Positions 33,622-43,366 of a stretch of DNA of 64,000 nt are shown in pieces; positions within the stretch are counted from its first letter, which is position 1; every line of letters begins with the position of its first letter. A model generated the notes under the pieces. It searched no databases. It was not told the origin of the DNA and worked only from the letters and a program-made list of their open reading frames with translations. The stretch covers positions 1 to 64,000 of the forward strand of contig JAFLTY010000004.1 in the NCBI GenBank assembly GCA_022509065.1. The letters run 5' to 3'. This DNA is from Muribaculaceae bacterium (GTDB lineage Bacteria > Bacteroidota > Bacteroidia > Bacteroidales > Muribaculaceae). The translations under genes and the position numbers were made by a program.

Positions 33622-35889
33622 ATGAAAAGTTTTCAAAATAAAAAAGGAAAAACACAGCAGGGATTGGTTACGCACAATCTGCCTGAAGCCATAGATAAAT
33701 ATATCTCCGAACAGAAAAACAACACGTTCAATTACCGCCAGGTCAGCTATGCTCTCGGTGTCACCACAACACAGGGTATGAGGGCGGTTGCGCAGTACCT
33801 AATATCGCTGGCGTCCGACGGCGGTCTTATCGAAGTGTCTCCCGGCAAGTATAAGGCGCCGGCGAGGAACACTGTTGTCGAAGCGACTTTTGTGCGCCGG
33901 GCAAACGGCAAAAACAGCATAATAACTGAACCCGACGGCGAAAATATCTTTGTTGCCGAACGCAACTCGATGCACGCTCTTAATGGAGACAAAGTGAAAG
34001 CGGTTATTTCGGCCAGACGTCGCGGCATAGAGCCCGAAGCAAAGGTTGTCGAGATAACGCAACGTTATCCCCAGACATTTATCGGCACCGTGAAACTCGA
34101 CCGTAAGGGAGGCATTCTACAGACCGATTCGAAATTCCTTGCCACGGACATTTATCTGCCCCGTAAGTCTATGCTTGGGGCACAGAACGGCGATAAGGCC
34201 GTCGTCGAGATAGTCGAGTGGCCCGAGGAGGAGAAGATGCCCGTTGGACGCGTGGTCGATGTACTGGGACAGAACGGTGAAAACGATACAGAGATGCATG
34301 CCATACTGGCCGAATACGGTTTGCCGTACAGTTATCCGGAGGTCATTGAGAAAGAAGCTGAAAAAATAGAAGCCGGTATCACCGATGACGTGGTGGCGAA
34401 GCGCGTTGACATGCGTCCGGTCACCACATTCACCATAGACCCCAAGGATGCGAAGGATTTCGATGACGCGCTGTCCATACGTCGCCTGCTCAATGGCAAT
34501 TACGAGGTTGGTGTCCACATTGCCGATGTGACCCATTATGTCAAACCAGACACCCCCCTTGATAAGGAGGCTCGAAAGAGAGCAACCTCGGTCTATCTTG
34601 TAGATCGTGTCGTACCTATGTTGCCGGAACACCTCTCCAATGGCATTTGCTCATTGCGACCTGACGAGGATAAACTGGCGTTCTCTGTCATTTTCGAGAT
34701 AACACCTAAGGGAAAGGTTGTCAATAGCCGTATTGTCCGTACAGTTATACGTTCGGACAGACGTTTTACCTATGAGGAGGCACAGGAGGTCATAGAGAGT
34801 GGCCACGGTGATTTCGCCAAAGAGATACTGACCCTTGACAAACTGGCCAAGGTGCTTCGGAAAGAACGATATGAGAACGGATCGGTGGATTTCGACCGCG
34901 ATGAGGTACGTTTCGAACTCGATGAAAACGGACACCCCATATCAGTATATTTTAAGGAATCGAAAGACGCCAATAAACTCATAGAGGAATTCATGTTGTT
35001 GGCGAACAAAACTGTTGCCAAGGCTATAGGAGCTGTCGACGATAAGAAAAAAGCCAAGCCTTTTGTCTATCGCGTCCACGATATGCCCGAACCGGGTAAA
35101 CTCGCCGATTTGTCAGCCTTGGCAAAAAATTTCGGTTATAAAGTAAAGACCGAAGGCACACCGGCCGAGGTTAATAAATCACTTAATAAACTGTTGGAAG
35201 ACGTCAAAGGCAAAGGAGAGGAAAACTTCCTATCCACACTTGCTATCCGTTCTATGGCCAAAGCCATATACACCACGGAGAATATCGGTCATTACGGTCT
35301 CGGTTTCGATTATTACACGCACTTCACTTCACCCATAAGGCGTTATCCTGACATGATGGTGCATCGCCTCCTTGAACGTTACTTGTCAGGAGGACGCGCC
35401 GTCAATATAGAGAAACTGGAGGAGCAATGCAAACACTCGTCCGACATGGAACAGCAAGCTGCCAACGCTGAGCGTTCGTCAATAAAATACAAACAGGTCG
35501 AATATATGAAAGACCGGTTGGGAGAAGTTTACGACGGCATCATTACAGGTGTTACAGAATGGGGACTGTATGTCGAGCTGAAAGACAACAAGTGCGAGGG
35601 GTTGGTTCCCATGCGCAACCTTGAGGACGACTACTATGACTTTGACGAAAAGAACCACACACTTATCGGACGACGCCATGGAGCACGTTACCGTCTGGGT
35701 GATGAGATACGCGTACAGGTGGCACGAGCCGCCGTCGACCAGAAGCAGCTTGATTTCGTGGTTGTAGACGATAAGAATCCGGCTCGTTCGAAAGCCGAAC
35801 TACGTCGCGCCGAAGCTGAAACAGAGCGCCGTTTGCAGCAAGGATCCTTCTCTTCACAAAAATCTAATGTTAAAAAACGCAGGAAATGA
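33622..35889 (+). CDS. rnr: Ribonuclease R
   Basis: 755 residues. An N-terminal winged-helix and cold-shock region (PEAIDKYISEQKNNTFNYRQVSYAL) precedes the RNB catalytic domain with its Asp cluster TFTIDPKDAKDFDDALSI near residues 269-286. SPIRRYPDMMVHRLLERYL follows, then a C-terminal S1 domain (YDGIITGVTEWGLYVELKDNKCEGLVP), and a basic end. It degrades structured RNA 3' to 5'. Its stop overlaps the folB start by four bases (ATGA). Confidence 0.95.
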   Translation: MKSFQNKKGKTQQGLVTHNLPEAIDKYISEQKNNTFNYRQVSYALGVTTTQGMRAVAQYLISLASDGGLIEVSPGKYKAPARNTVVEATFVRRANGKNSIITEPDGENIFVAERNSMHALNGDKVKAVISARRRGIEPEAKVVEITQRYPQTFIGTVKLDRKGGILQTDSKFLATDIYLPRKSMLGAQNGDKAVVEIVEWPEEEKMPVGRVVDVLGQNGENDTEMHAILAEYGLPYSYPEVIEKEAEKIEAGITDDVVAKRVDMRPVTTFTIDPKDAKDFDDALSIRRLLNGNYEVGVHIADVTHYVKPDTPLDKEARKRATSVYLVDRVVPMLPEHLSNGICSLRPDEDKLAFSVIFEITPKGKVVNSRIVRTVIRSDRRFTYEEAQEVIESGHGDFAKEILTLDKLAKVLRKERYENGSVDFDRDEVRFELDENGHPISVYFKESKDANKLIEEFMLLANKTVAKAIGAVDDKKKAKPFVYRVHDMPEPGKLADLSALAKNFGYKVKTEGTPAEVNKSLNKLLEDVKGKGEENFLSTLAIRSMAKAIYTTENIGHYGLGFDYYTHFTSPIRRYPDMMVHRLLERYLSGGRAVNIEKLEEQCKHSSDMEQQAANAERSSIKYKQVEYMKDRLGEVYDGIITGVTEWGLYVELKDNKCEGLVPMRNLEDDYYDFDEKNHTLIGRRHGARYRLGDEIRVQVARAAVDQKQLDFVVVDDKNPARSKAELRRAEAETERRLQQGSFSSQKSNVKKRRK

Positions 35890-36254
35890 AAATAACCGGT
35901 TCAACCATAGAAGTTCGCGATATAGAGATTTACGCTCATCACGGCGTTTTCGAGCAGGAGCATAAATCCGACAATGAATTCCGCGTCAGTGTGAGTCTTG
36001 ACTACGACGCACGCACCGCCATGGTTTTCGACGACTATTGCCAGGCTGTCGACTATGCACAGATAATCGATATCGTTCGTGAGGAGATGGCCAAGCCGGC
36101 GGCATTAATCGAACATGTTACCCAACGTCTTATCAATGCCCTGACAGAGGCTTTCCCAACAGTGACGGCAGGACGTGTAAGTGTCACAAAGGTACATCCA
36201 CCGGTATCAACACCAATCGCCGGTGCAACCTTCACCGCCACCTTCACCGTTTGA
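35886..36254 (+). CDS. folB: Dihydroneopterin aldolase
   Basis: 122 residues, the normal length. It converts dihydroneopterin to 6-hydroxymethyl-dihydropterin and glycolaldehyde in folate synthesis; the enzyme is a homo-octamer in the cytoplasm. The motifs are YAHHGVFEQEH near the N-terminus, DYAQIIDIV with the following helix, LIEHVTQRLINAL (contains the conserved Glu) and VSVTKVHPPV, whose lysine is the catalytic one. Overlap with rnr suggests coupled translation. Confidence 0.94.
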   Translation: MKITGSTIEVRDIEIYAHHGVFEQEHKSDNEFRVSVSLDYDARTAMVFDDYCQAVDYAQIIDIVREEMAKPAALIEHVTQRLINALTEAFPTVTAGRVSVTKVHPPVSTPIAGATFTATFTV

Positions 36255-36298
36255 CCACTATTGTAGATTGAAATAGCTATATATTAGCCTATATGGAG

Positions 36299-36338
36299 CT
36301 GCGGTCATTGTCGATGATATCTTCGACAATGACCGCAG
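36299..36338. terminator. Long perfect hairpin between folB and the alpha-glucan operon
   Basis: A 16-bp stem without mismatch closes an 8-base loop (TGATATCT). It stands between convergent transcripts (folB rightward, GH57 gene leftward), so it can act for both. Neither side has a strong T run, so termination may depend on the stem's stability or the element may protect RNA 3' ends. Confidence 0.55.
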
Positions 36339-36419
36339 TACTATAATTCATTTATTGCCTTATGTACACAAAATAAGCATGTCCCTAATCGACGGGTCAC
36401 CGTAAGGATTCACCGCGGA

Positions 36420-37763
36420 TTACTTTTTAGAGGGTGTTTTGCGTAGAAGGTGTTCTTCGTTGTAGTGCTCGATGTTTTTGCGCATCGATGTGAGTTCTTT
36501 GTTAAGCGTCTCGATTTCACGCTCCTGATTACGTATGGTGGTGAGCAGCGCGTTGAGTTCTTCGTTCTCGATGTCCATGGGATATTGGTCTTCGACGCGC
36601 ACTATGAAGTCGGAGAGCGCGTTCATGTAGTTGGTGAAAGCCTGGAAAGGTGTTTCATATGGACTGAACGAAGAGTGAGCTTCGCCGTCGGCCAGCCGTT
36701 TAGTCGACATGTAGAAGAAGTGATCGGCGCCTTGCAGATACCACCAGTCTTGTTTGAGGCGTCGGTCGTCGCACAAACGTACACGTTCGGCCACCGAGTA
36801 TAGTTTGTTGAATGCTTCGTTCTGCAACTGGTTACCGAGCCATGCCGATGTGTCGCGTGCTTCGTCAGCGTCGCTTATAGGATGCATGACGACGAGTTGT
36901 CCAACGGATTTAAGCTTCTTTATGGCTTCGGAAGGTGTCCAGAACTCGATGCCTTTATCCCGGGCAAAGCGAGGGAGCGCTTCGAGGAATTGCAAAATGC
37001 CCGATGACAGAGGTTGCAGCTCGCCAAATGTGCTCAGACTCATGTCAAGGTTTATGATTTGTTCTTCGGCGGGGGTCGAAGCTATCCAATCGATATATTT
37101 GTCGGCTGTAAGGGGGTATGCATCCCAGTTAGCGTCGTTGAAGCGTGCCGAAATGTCACTGCTTAGTTTGGGATTGCGAAGCAACAGTTTGAGCTTGGGC
37201 GCTGTGGCGGCGGAGTAGACATAGTTAGGCGATTTCCATCCCAATACGTGTTTTGCGCCTTCGGTCAGAACACCTTTGAATCCCATAGCGGCTATTTGGG
37301 GCGCTATTTCGTCGCTGTATATCATCTCGGTATTGTGCATCACAGTGGGTTTGACACCGAACAGTTCCTGAAGTCTGTCGCAATGCACCTTGACTTGTTC
37401 GGCAAATTCGATGGGGTCGGTAAGCGATGCCAGCGAGAAGGCGTAAGGCATGGCCAGAAACTCTACTTTGCCTGTGGCTGCAAGTTTTTTCAACAGGTCA
37501 ATCATTTCGGGCACATACTGTTCGAACTGTTCGATAGCCACGCCGCTCACTGACAATGAGAAGCGGAACTTGCCTTTTGAGTCCTCAACCATTTTGAGCA
37601 GGGTGCGCGCCGCCGGGATATATGAAGTCTCGGCCACACGGGTCACTATATCGTCGTTGAGAAAGTCGTCATAATAATAGTGGTCGTTACCGATGTCGAA
37701 AAAGCGGTAGCGTTTAAGTCTCATCGGCTGGTGTATCTCGAAGTTGAATGCTATGGCTTTCAT
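36420..37763 (-). CDS. Glycoside hydrolase family 57 alpha-glucan enzyme
   Basis: 447 residues, cytoplasmic (no signal peptide). GH57 landmarks are FNFEIHQPMRLKRYRFF (conserved region I with HQP), MPYAFSLASL, MHNTEMIYSDEIA (the Glu is the expected nucleophile), ISARFNDANWDAYPL (the Asp acid/base region) and NLDMSLSTFGE. A coiled coil (NQEREIETLNKELTSMRKNIEHY) forms the C-terminus. It acts on alpha-1,4-glucans as amylase or glucanotransferase. Last gene of an operon with a glycosyltransferase and a debranching enzyme, the trio found in many Bacteroidales for internal glycogen turnover. Confidence 0.92.
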   Translation of the reverse strand: MKAIAFNFEIHQPMRLKRYRFFDIGNDHYYYDDFLNDDIVTRVAETSYIPAARTLLKMVEDSKGKFRFSLSVSGVAIEQFEQYVPEMIDLLKKLAATGKVEFLAMPYAFSLASLTDPIEFAEQVKVHCDRLQELFGVKPTVMHNTEMIYSDEIAPQIAAMGFKGVLTEGAKHVLGWKSPNYVYSAATAPKLKLLLRNPKLSSDISARFNDANWDAYPLTADKYIDWIASTPAEEQIINLDMSLSTFGELQPLSSGILQFLEALPRFARDKGIEFWTPSEAIKKLKSVGQLVVMHPISDADEARDTSAWLGNQLQNEAFNKLYSVAERVRLCDDRRLKQDWWYLQGADHFFYMSTKRLADGEAHSSFSPYETPFQAFTNYMNALSDFIVRVEDQYPMDIENEELNALLTTIRNQEREIETLNKELTSMRKNIEHYNEEHLLRKTPSKK

Positions 37764-37819
37764 GATTGTTTTATGTAGGAGTGGAGTTTTTTCGTTTGCT
37801 AAAAATTTATGAGTCTTAG

Positions 37820-39079
37820 TTAATATCCCAAAACCTTATGGTAGATGTCAATGACCTTTTGGCCCGCTTTCTCCCATGTTATGCCGGCCACTTCGTCAAT
37901 GCCGTCTTTTCGCAACTGGTTGTACATTGCCGGATAGGTTATGATGGAGTGGATGGCGTCGGCCATTGCGTCAATGTCCCAGTAATCTGTTTTGATGACA
38001 TTGTTAAGGATTTCGGCACAACCCGATTGTTTGGATATTATTGATGGAACGCCCATCTGCATGGCTTCAAGGGGCGAAATACCGAAAGGTTCGGATACTG
38101 ACGGCATCATGTACACGTCACTTGCCTTAAGCATTTCGTAAACCTGTTTGCCTTTTTGGAAGCCGGGAAAATGGAATCGGTCGGAAATGCCTCGTTCGGC
38201 GGCAAGAGCTATCATCTTGTCCATCATGTCGCCTGAGCCGGCCATGACGAAACGTACGTTTTTGGCGTTTTTCAGTACTTTGGCCGCCGCTTCAACGAAG
38301 TATTCGGGGCCTTTTTGCATGGTGATACGCCCAAGGAATGTGACTATCTTTTCTTTCGGTTTTTTTACTTGAATGTCAAGGAGTTCCTGGCTTAATGGTA
38401 TCACAGCATTGTGTACCGTGGTTACTTTCGCCGGGTCTATGCCATATTTCTCGATGACAGTGCGCCGTGTCAGGTTTGACACGGTGATTACGTGGTCGGC
38501 CTGAAGCATTCCGTCACGTTCGATGCCAAAAACCGTCGGGTTTACATTTCCGCGGCTGCGGTCGTAGTCGGTAGCGTGCACGTGTATGACCAGAGGGCGA
38601 CCGGTCACTTGTTTGGCGTGTATTCCGGCGGGATAGGTCAGCCAGTCGTGGCTGTGTATGATGTCAAAATCAAGTGTGCGAGCTATTACGCCGGCGGTAA
38701 TCGAATAGTTGTTAATCTCTTCGAGCAGGTTGTCGGGATATCGGCCGGAGAACTCTATACAACCCAGATCATTGAGCCGCATATAGTTGAAGTCGGTGTA
38801 GATGTGGTCGCGTAACCTGAAGTAAAGGTCGGGATTCATCACCGCACCGATGCGCTGTTCGACATAATCGCGACTTACATCGCGCCATGCCACTGGTATC
38901 TGACTGGTGCCTATGATATTGGCGAAGGTCTTGTCTTCGTCGCCGTATGGTTTGGGGATAACAAAAGTAATGTCCATGTCTCCGCAACGATGCATACCCT
39001 CGGTCAGGCCGTAGCTTGCGGTGCCAAGTCCTCCGAGAATATGTGGCGGGAATTCCCATCCGAACATTAAAGCTTTCAT
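37820..39079 (-). CDS. GT4/glycogen-synthase-like glycosyltransferase
   Basis: 419 residues. The N-terminus MFGWEFPPHILGGLGTASYGL is the donor loop of GlgA-like enzymes, with HSHDWLTYPAGI and VIHVHATDYDRSRGN following. The C-terminal nucleotide-sugar domain has the E-x7-E motif EPFGISPLEAMQMGVPSI and KGPEYFVEAA. It probably extends alpha-1,4-glucan from ADP- or UDP-glucose. Its place between the debranching enzyme and the GH57 enzyme supports a glycogen role over capsule synthesis. Confidence 0.88.
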   Translation of the reverse strand: MKALMFGWEFPPHILGGLGTASYGLTEGMHRCGDMDITFVIPKPYGDEDKTFANIIGTSQIPVAWRDVSRDYVEQRIGAVMNPDLYFRLRDHIYTDFNYMRLNDLGCIEFSGRYPDNLLEEINNYSITAGVIARTLDFDIIHSHDWLTYPAGIHAKQVTGRPLVIHVHATDYDRSRGNVNPTVFGIERDGMLQADHVITVSNLTRRTVIEKYGIDPAKVTTVHNAVIPLSQELLDIQVKKPKEKIVTFLGRITMQKGPEYFVEAAAKVLKNAKNVRFVMAGSGDMMDKMIALAAERGISDRFHFPGFQKGKQVYEMLKASDVYMMPSVSEPFGISPLEAMQMGVPSIISKQSGCAEILNNVIKTDYWDIDAMADAIHSIITYPAMYNQLRKDGIDEVAGITWEKAGQKVIDIYHKVLGY

Positions 39080-39166
39080 AATGTATGTCTCAAACTGTTT
39101 TCGATTGTCTGTCTAAAAATGGTTGATACGGGTCGTTCCCATGCGTCGGGCGCGGTCGGTCATGTT

Positions 39167-41122
39167 TCAGGCATTTAGCTTTTTGAGGTTTCGCAACGTC
39201 AGAAGCACCTCGGCCACATTGGTTGCGTGGGAAACGGCACCTCTTCCCACAAACGGAGGGTTGCCGTCGTAGAGCTGACTGAGCGAGCCTATGCACCCTT
39301 TTGTCATCTCGTCCTCAAAGCCAATCAGCATTCGGTCTATATAGCTGACGCCACTCATGCCGAACACCCGAAGGTAAGCGTCGGCGTAGAATCCTATAAG
39401 CCAAGGGCGCGCCGGGCCATTATGCATGGCTAAGTCGCGCTCGTCAGGTGTTCCGAGATAGAAAGGACGATAGCCGTAAGACCGGGGTGACAATGTGCGC
39501 AATCCCTTCGGGGTAAGCAGTTCGCGAGTCACTATATCCAGAACGCTTTTACGCTGACGCCTGTCCAGGGGCGAGTAATCCAAGCCTATAGCCACGGCCA
39601 TATTAGGACGAACGGCAAGGTCGGTATAGGCTCCGTTGACATAGTCGTATAAATAGCCTGCCTCGTTGAGGAAAGTGTCGATAAAAGGTTGTTTCATCTT
39701 GTCGGCGGCTTCTGTCCATCGGTCTCTACGCACAGCCATGTCAATGTCGGCGCCCTCTCCTGCCAAAGATGCGGCAAAGCGCAACGCATTGAAGAAAAGC
39801 GCGTTGATTTCAACAAGATAACCTGTGCGGGGCACTACCGGACGACCGTGCAGTGTGGAATTCATCCACGAAACTGCGTGCGACTCACCGCCGTCGGTGC
39901 GGACAAGACCCGTCTGGTCTTCAATATGCAACGACGGGTGGCCGTTGTCGAGTATGGTGTCAACAATTTGGCCTGTTACATCAAGATAACGTTTACGAGC
40001 TTCGTCGGAACCTACCATGCGAGCGTACTGCTGGATGGCCCAGATAGCCCAAAGAGGGATGTCGGGCTCGTCAATTTGCGCGATGCGGTGATCGGCCTCG
40101 CCGGTCTCGAAATATTTTGTCAAGGCTTTGAGGGCAGTCTCCATAATAGCTTCGAAGTCGGCTTTGTGGTCGATGGCCAGTGTCAAACCAGGTACTGACA
40201 TGAAGGTATTACGAGCCAATACTATGCCCCACGGATAGCCGGAAATGATGTACATGTTGCCGTTTTCACGGAGATAGAATTGTTTGGCAGCGTTCTTCAG
40301 GCAGTTGAAGAAAGATGTCCGTGGGGTACGCCGCGCTATTTCGTCGTTGTACATACGAGCCAACGAACGCGGTTTGACTTCGCTGACTCCGGCCGAAAAG
40401 ATGATTGTCTCGCCTTTCTTAATAGGAATCTCAAAGTAACCCGGCACCCATAAATCCTCGGTGTAAGGTACACCGCGTTCCATGTCCTTTATATATTCAA
40501 TGTTGTTATACCAAGCCGGTTCGTCTACCCATACCGGTTTGCGCGAGAACTGCATGTAGAGGGTAGGGAAGCCCTCGTAGAGGCACGTGGCTACACCGTT
40601 TTCGACAGGTTCGATATTGCGGTTTATCTTATCGTTGGCCATTACAAGACTATTGCTCTCGCGGAAGGCCAGGAATGGTTTAAACCGCAGTTTAGTTGCC
40701 GAATGAGCTTCGACAAGGGTATAGCGAATGAGGATGCGGTTTTCCTCTTCGATAAACATTTTTTCTTTAGTCAGTATCACACCCCCGACACGGTATGTCA
40801 TGCGTGGGACGCTTTCGCAGTCGAACTCGCGAATATATTTGTGGCCGTTAGGACTGTAGACGCCACCGCTGTAGCGATGGATGCCCAGGTTGAACGGCGC
40901 GTCGTGCTGGATGACGGTCTCGTCGAGCGATGACAGCATGACATAAGGGCGGTTGCCCATCGATTCAATGGGTATTACCAACAAACCATGCTGTTTGCGT
41001 GTGTTGCACCCCACGAGAGTGGTACAGTGATATGCACCGGCACGATTGGTGCGCAACATCTCTTTGGTCAGTGACTGTTCAAGGTTGATGAGCTGGCTCT
41101 TATCAAATTTTAAATAACTCAT
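39167..41122 (-). CDS. Glycogen debranching enzyme (amylo-alpha-1,6-glucosidase)
   Basis: 651 residues, cytoplasmic. The N-terminal beta domain (NRAGAYHCTTLVGCNTRKQHGLLV, VMLSSLDETVI) matches GDE_N; the C-terminal (alpha/alpha)6 barrel (YIISGYPWGIVLARNTFMSVPGLTLAI, DEPDIPLWAIWAIQQY, HAVSWMNSTLHGRPVVPRTGYLVEINALFFNAL) matches GDE_C of the GH133 type. It removes alpha-1,6-linked glucose stubs from glycogen. First gene of the three-gene operon; its leader of about 185 bases holds a palindrome at 41244-41259. Confidence 0.93.
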   Translation of the reverse strand: MSYLKFDKSQLINLEQSLTKEMLRTNRAGAYHCTTLVGCNTRKQHGLLVIPIESMGNRPYVMLSSLDETVIQHDAPFNLGIHRYSGGVYSPNGHKYIREFDCESVPRMTYRVGGVILTKEKMFIEEENRILIRYTLVEAHSATKLRFKPFLAFRESNSLVMANDKINRNIEPVENGVATCLYEGFPTLYMQFSRKPVWVDEPAWYNNIEYIKDMERGVPYTEDLWVPGYFEIPIKKGETIIFSAGVSEVKPRSLARMYNDEIARRTPRTSFFNCLKNAAKQFYLRENGNMYIISGYPWGIVLARNTFMSVPGLTLAIDHKADFEAIMETALKALTKYFETGEADHRIAQIDEPDIPLWAIWAIQQYARMVGSDEARKRYLDVTGQIVDTILDNGHPSLHIEDQTGLVRTDGGESHAVSWMNSTLHGRPVVPRTGYLVEINALFFNALRFAASLAGEGADIDMAVRRDRWTEAADKMKQPFIDTFLNEAGYLYDYVNGAYTDLAVRPNMAVAIGLDYSPLDRRQRKSVLDIVTRELLTPKGLRTLSPRSYGYRPFYLGTPDERDLAMHNGPARPWLIGFYADAYLRVFGMSGVSYIDRMLIGFEDEMTKGCIGSLSQLYDGNPPFVGRGAVSHATNVAEVLLTLRNLKKLNA

Positions 41123-41243
41123 AGACTTATATGTTTCCCTTGTCCGTAATTATCTGCGGAACGCAAAACGCAATGGTATCGGTAAGTATGACAATATCGA
41201 CGGATGGGGAGTAATTTGGTAAAAGATGGTATTTGAATAAAGC

Positions 41244-41259
41244 GTGACAAATCTGTCAC
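41244..41259. promoter_or_regulatory. Palindrome in the leader of the alpha-glucan operon
   Basis: GTGACA and TGTCAC form a perfect inverted repeat around AATC, about 55 bases downstream of the -7 box at 41314-41321 on the minus strand. It could be an operator for a dimeric regulator (Crp-like half-sites are GTGA/TCAC) or a small RNA hairpin. Confidence 0.35.
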
Positions 41260-41313
41260 AAGAAAAGTGCTTTGTGATAGTTGCCACGAAATTACATAAA
41301 TTTTGTAAACCGC

Positions 41314-41321
41314 CAAAGGTA
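41314..41321 (-). promoter_or_regulatory. Promoter -7 box for the alpha-glucan operon
   Basis: TACCTTTG on the minus strand matches TAnnTTTG. The leader to 41122 is about 185 bases. The divergent box for the porin operon is at 41493-41500; the 470-base gap holds both and no gene. Confidence 0.5.
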
Positions 41322-41492
41322 CATTATCTAAAATTTGTTAAAAAAACAGTGGTGTAACCCTATGGACAACTCCAATGAAGTATGGGTTAAACAGTAACAT
41401 AATCAAGAGTAAATTGCTGTTTTGATATTTACCGGTAGAAAAAAAGCATGGGCAGTTTGCCATTGATGTTTTTCGGGTAACAAATAAATATG

Positions 41493-41500
41493 TATTTTTG
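41493..41500 (+). promoter_or_regulatory. Promoter -7 box for the porin operon
   Basis: TATTTTTG matches TAnnTTTG and is followed by CAAC. The leader to the start at 41595 is about 85 bases. No clear -33 TTG. Confidence 0.5.
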
Positions 41501-41594
41501 CAACTATATCGTTTGTGAAGGTTATTCATCACTAAAACACATTACATTCCTATAGATTAATTGACGTATCGGTATTTGATATAAGACCAATCTC

Positions 41595-42674
41595 ATGAGT
41601 TTATTTACAATACTAAAAAAGCCTGGACACGCTACGGTGAGAAGCATTGCGTCTGTGACGATAAAAAGAATCGCGTTGGCGATGATGATGCTTACCACCG
41701 CTTTAGTGTCGTTTGCCGACGAAGAAGGGTTCAGCTATATACCTGTGTTCCACGGAGCGATACGCGGCCGTTGGGAAATGGAGACGGAAAACGCATATAG
41801 CCATTTTCAGGTTCGTAACGCGCGAATAAGCATCGAGGGTTCGGTTGCTCCAAGCCTTTCGTATATGATAAACACCGACTTTTGTGACCGTGGCAAGGTT
41901 GCCATATTGGATGCTTACGCCCGGTTGGTACTTCTTAAGAGGTTGGATATCAAGGTTGGTCAGTATCGTATGCCATTCGGGTGGGAATCGTTCCGCGGCC
42001 CCGGCGGCTATTTTTTCAACAACCGCTCGTTTATTGGCAAGCAAGTCAACAACTATCGAGCAGTAGGTGTTTCGGCCGGTTACACTTTGGAAAAACTACC
42101 GCTTACAGCAGAAGCCGGTATTTTCAATCCCACCACCATCGATGACCATTCGCGATGGACAAGAACGTATGCCTATGCGGGAAGAATTGTCTACAAACCC
42201 GGACCCTATATTTTTGCGACAGGTTTTGAGTCGATACTTCCCGGCGATGTGCGTATCAATCTTTTCGCCTTGACGGCCAGCTGGGAGCACGACAGGTTTC
42301 TGGTTGAGGGTGAATATATGTTAAGGTGGTATAGCCACAAAACATATAAAACGACTCACGCTTATAACCTCTTCGCTAACTATCGCTTGCCTCTTCATAA
42401 AACGGTATTCAATTCGGTGTCTTTTCAGGCTCGATTTGACGGTATGGGCAATTTGGCTTCCGGAGTAAATCCCGTGCTCCCCGACGGCAAACTCGAAACA
42501 ACTTCGCCGGCAGCCCGACGCGTGACAATTGGCGGTACTCTTGACTACACGTATAAGAAGATACGCGCTGCAGTACGTCTCAATTTCGAAAAATATTGGT
42601 TTGGCAAAAGTGATATTACCCATAAGTTGGGCGAATCAGACATGATAAGCGCCGAATTCATAATAAAATTCTAA
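41595..42674 (+). CDS. OprP/OprO-type outer-membrane porin
   Basis: 359 residues. A signal region (IKRIALAMMMLTTALVSFA) follows an unusually long N-terminus of about 25 residues; a start at a later Met (MMMLTTAL) is less likely. The mature part is a beta barrel: GAIRGRWEMETENAYSHFQVRNARISIEG, then DAYARLVLLKRLDIKVGQYRMPFGWES (the VGQxRxPFG pattern is typical of phosphate-selective porins O and P) and a terminal Phe (SAEFIIKF) as in outer-membrane barrels. It is the first gene of a rightward unit with the SDR-like and MptE-like genes. Substrate not known; the Bacteroidales members are not all phosphate-specific. Confidence 0.85.
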   Translation: MSLFTILKKPGHATVRSIASVTIKRIALAMMMLTTALVSFADEEGFSYIPVFHGAIRGRWEMETENAYSHFQVRNARISIEGSVAPSLSYMINTDFCDRGKVAILDAYARLVLLKRLDIKVGQYRMPFGWESFRGPGGYFFNNRSFIGKQVNNYRAVGVSAGYTLEKLPLTAEAGIFNPTTIDDHSRWTRTYAYAGRIVYKPGPYIFATGFESILPGDVRINLFALTASWEHDRFLVEGEYMLRWYSHKTYKTTHAYNLFANYRLPLHKTVFNSVSFQARFDGMGNLASGVNPVLPDGKLETTSPAARRVTIGGTLDYTYKKIRAAVRLNFEKYWFGKSDITHKLGESDMISAEFIIKF

Positions 42675-42682
42675 AACATAAA

Positions 42683-43366
42683 TTGTTTACGAGTATCATA
42701 GAGCAAGAGTTCATAAAAGACGGCCGACCTATCATGGCGGTATTCGCCCCTGGGCGCGAGTTTCTGTATAAATACTTTGATCGGTGTTTCGATATGCGCG
42801 TTACTGAAGTGCCCGACGAGGCCGACAAGGATACATGCGCCATTGTTGTCACCGGTGTCCGGGATGCGGAGAATCCGAAAGTCATAGACTTTATGGAAGG
42901 ATGTGTCCGACGCGGTTTGACGTGTTTACACCTTCGGGTGCCTTATGTTGTAGGCACCGGTATGGGAGGTGTGATGATGCGAATGGCAAGAGGAGTCTCT
43001 CAAGGCACTGTGATGCGTATAAAGGACAACGAGACTGAGTGGTCGGTAATACACGCCACCGATGTGGCCTCGGCAGCTAAGCATTTTGCGGATAAACCCT
43101 CTCCACAAACCGATTATGTAGTTTCAGCATCTCCTGTCAAAGTCAATGAACTTGTGACAGCGTTTGGTGTCAGAATAAAAAACAAGCATATAGGCTCCTT
43201 GTCACGACGGTGGGCGCGATTGTTGTCCGGAAAGAGTTTGTATCAAGCGATGGTCACTGACCAAATCTTAGACACACGACAGTTTGCGACCGACTATCCG
43301 GAATTTGTTTTTGCCAACCCGGTTGTCTATCTTGAAACACACGATTATGGCGATGACAGTCTCTGA
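42683..43366 (+). CDS. NAD-dependent epimerase-like protein without the N-terminal NAD loop
   Basis: 227 residues from a TTG; an ATG at 42734 is the alternative and gives 210. The fold looks like the central and C-terminal part of an extended SDR: LHLRVPYVVGTGMGG, WSVIHATDVASAAKHFADKP and a substrate region. The GxxGxxG dinucleotide loop and the YxxxK active site are absent, so it is either a degenerate or a specialised non-catalytic member. It starts eight bases after the porin and overlaps the next gene. Function unknown; the neighbours suggest the cell envelope. Confidence 0.6.
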   Translation: MFTSIIEQEFIKDGRPIMAVFAPGREFLYKYFDRCFDMRVTEVPDEADKDTCAIVVTGVRDAENPKVIDFMEGCVRRGLTCLHLRVPYVVGTGMGGVMMRMARGVSQGTVMRIKDNETEWSVIHATDVASAAKHFADKPSPQTDYVVSASPVKVNELVTAFGVRIKNKHIGSLSRRWARLLSGKSLYQAMVTDQILDTRQFATDYPEFVFANPVVYLETHDYGDDSL

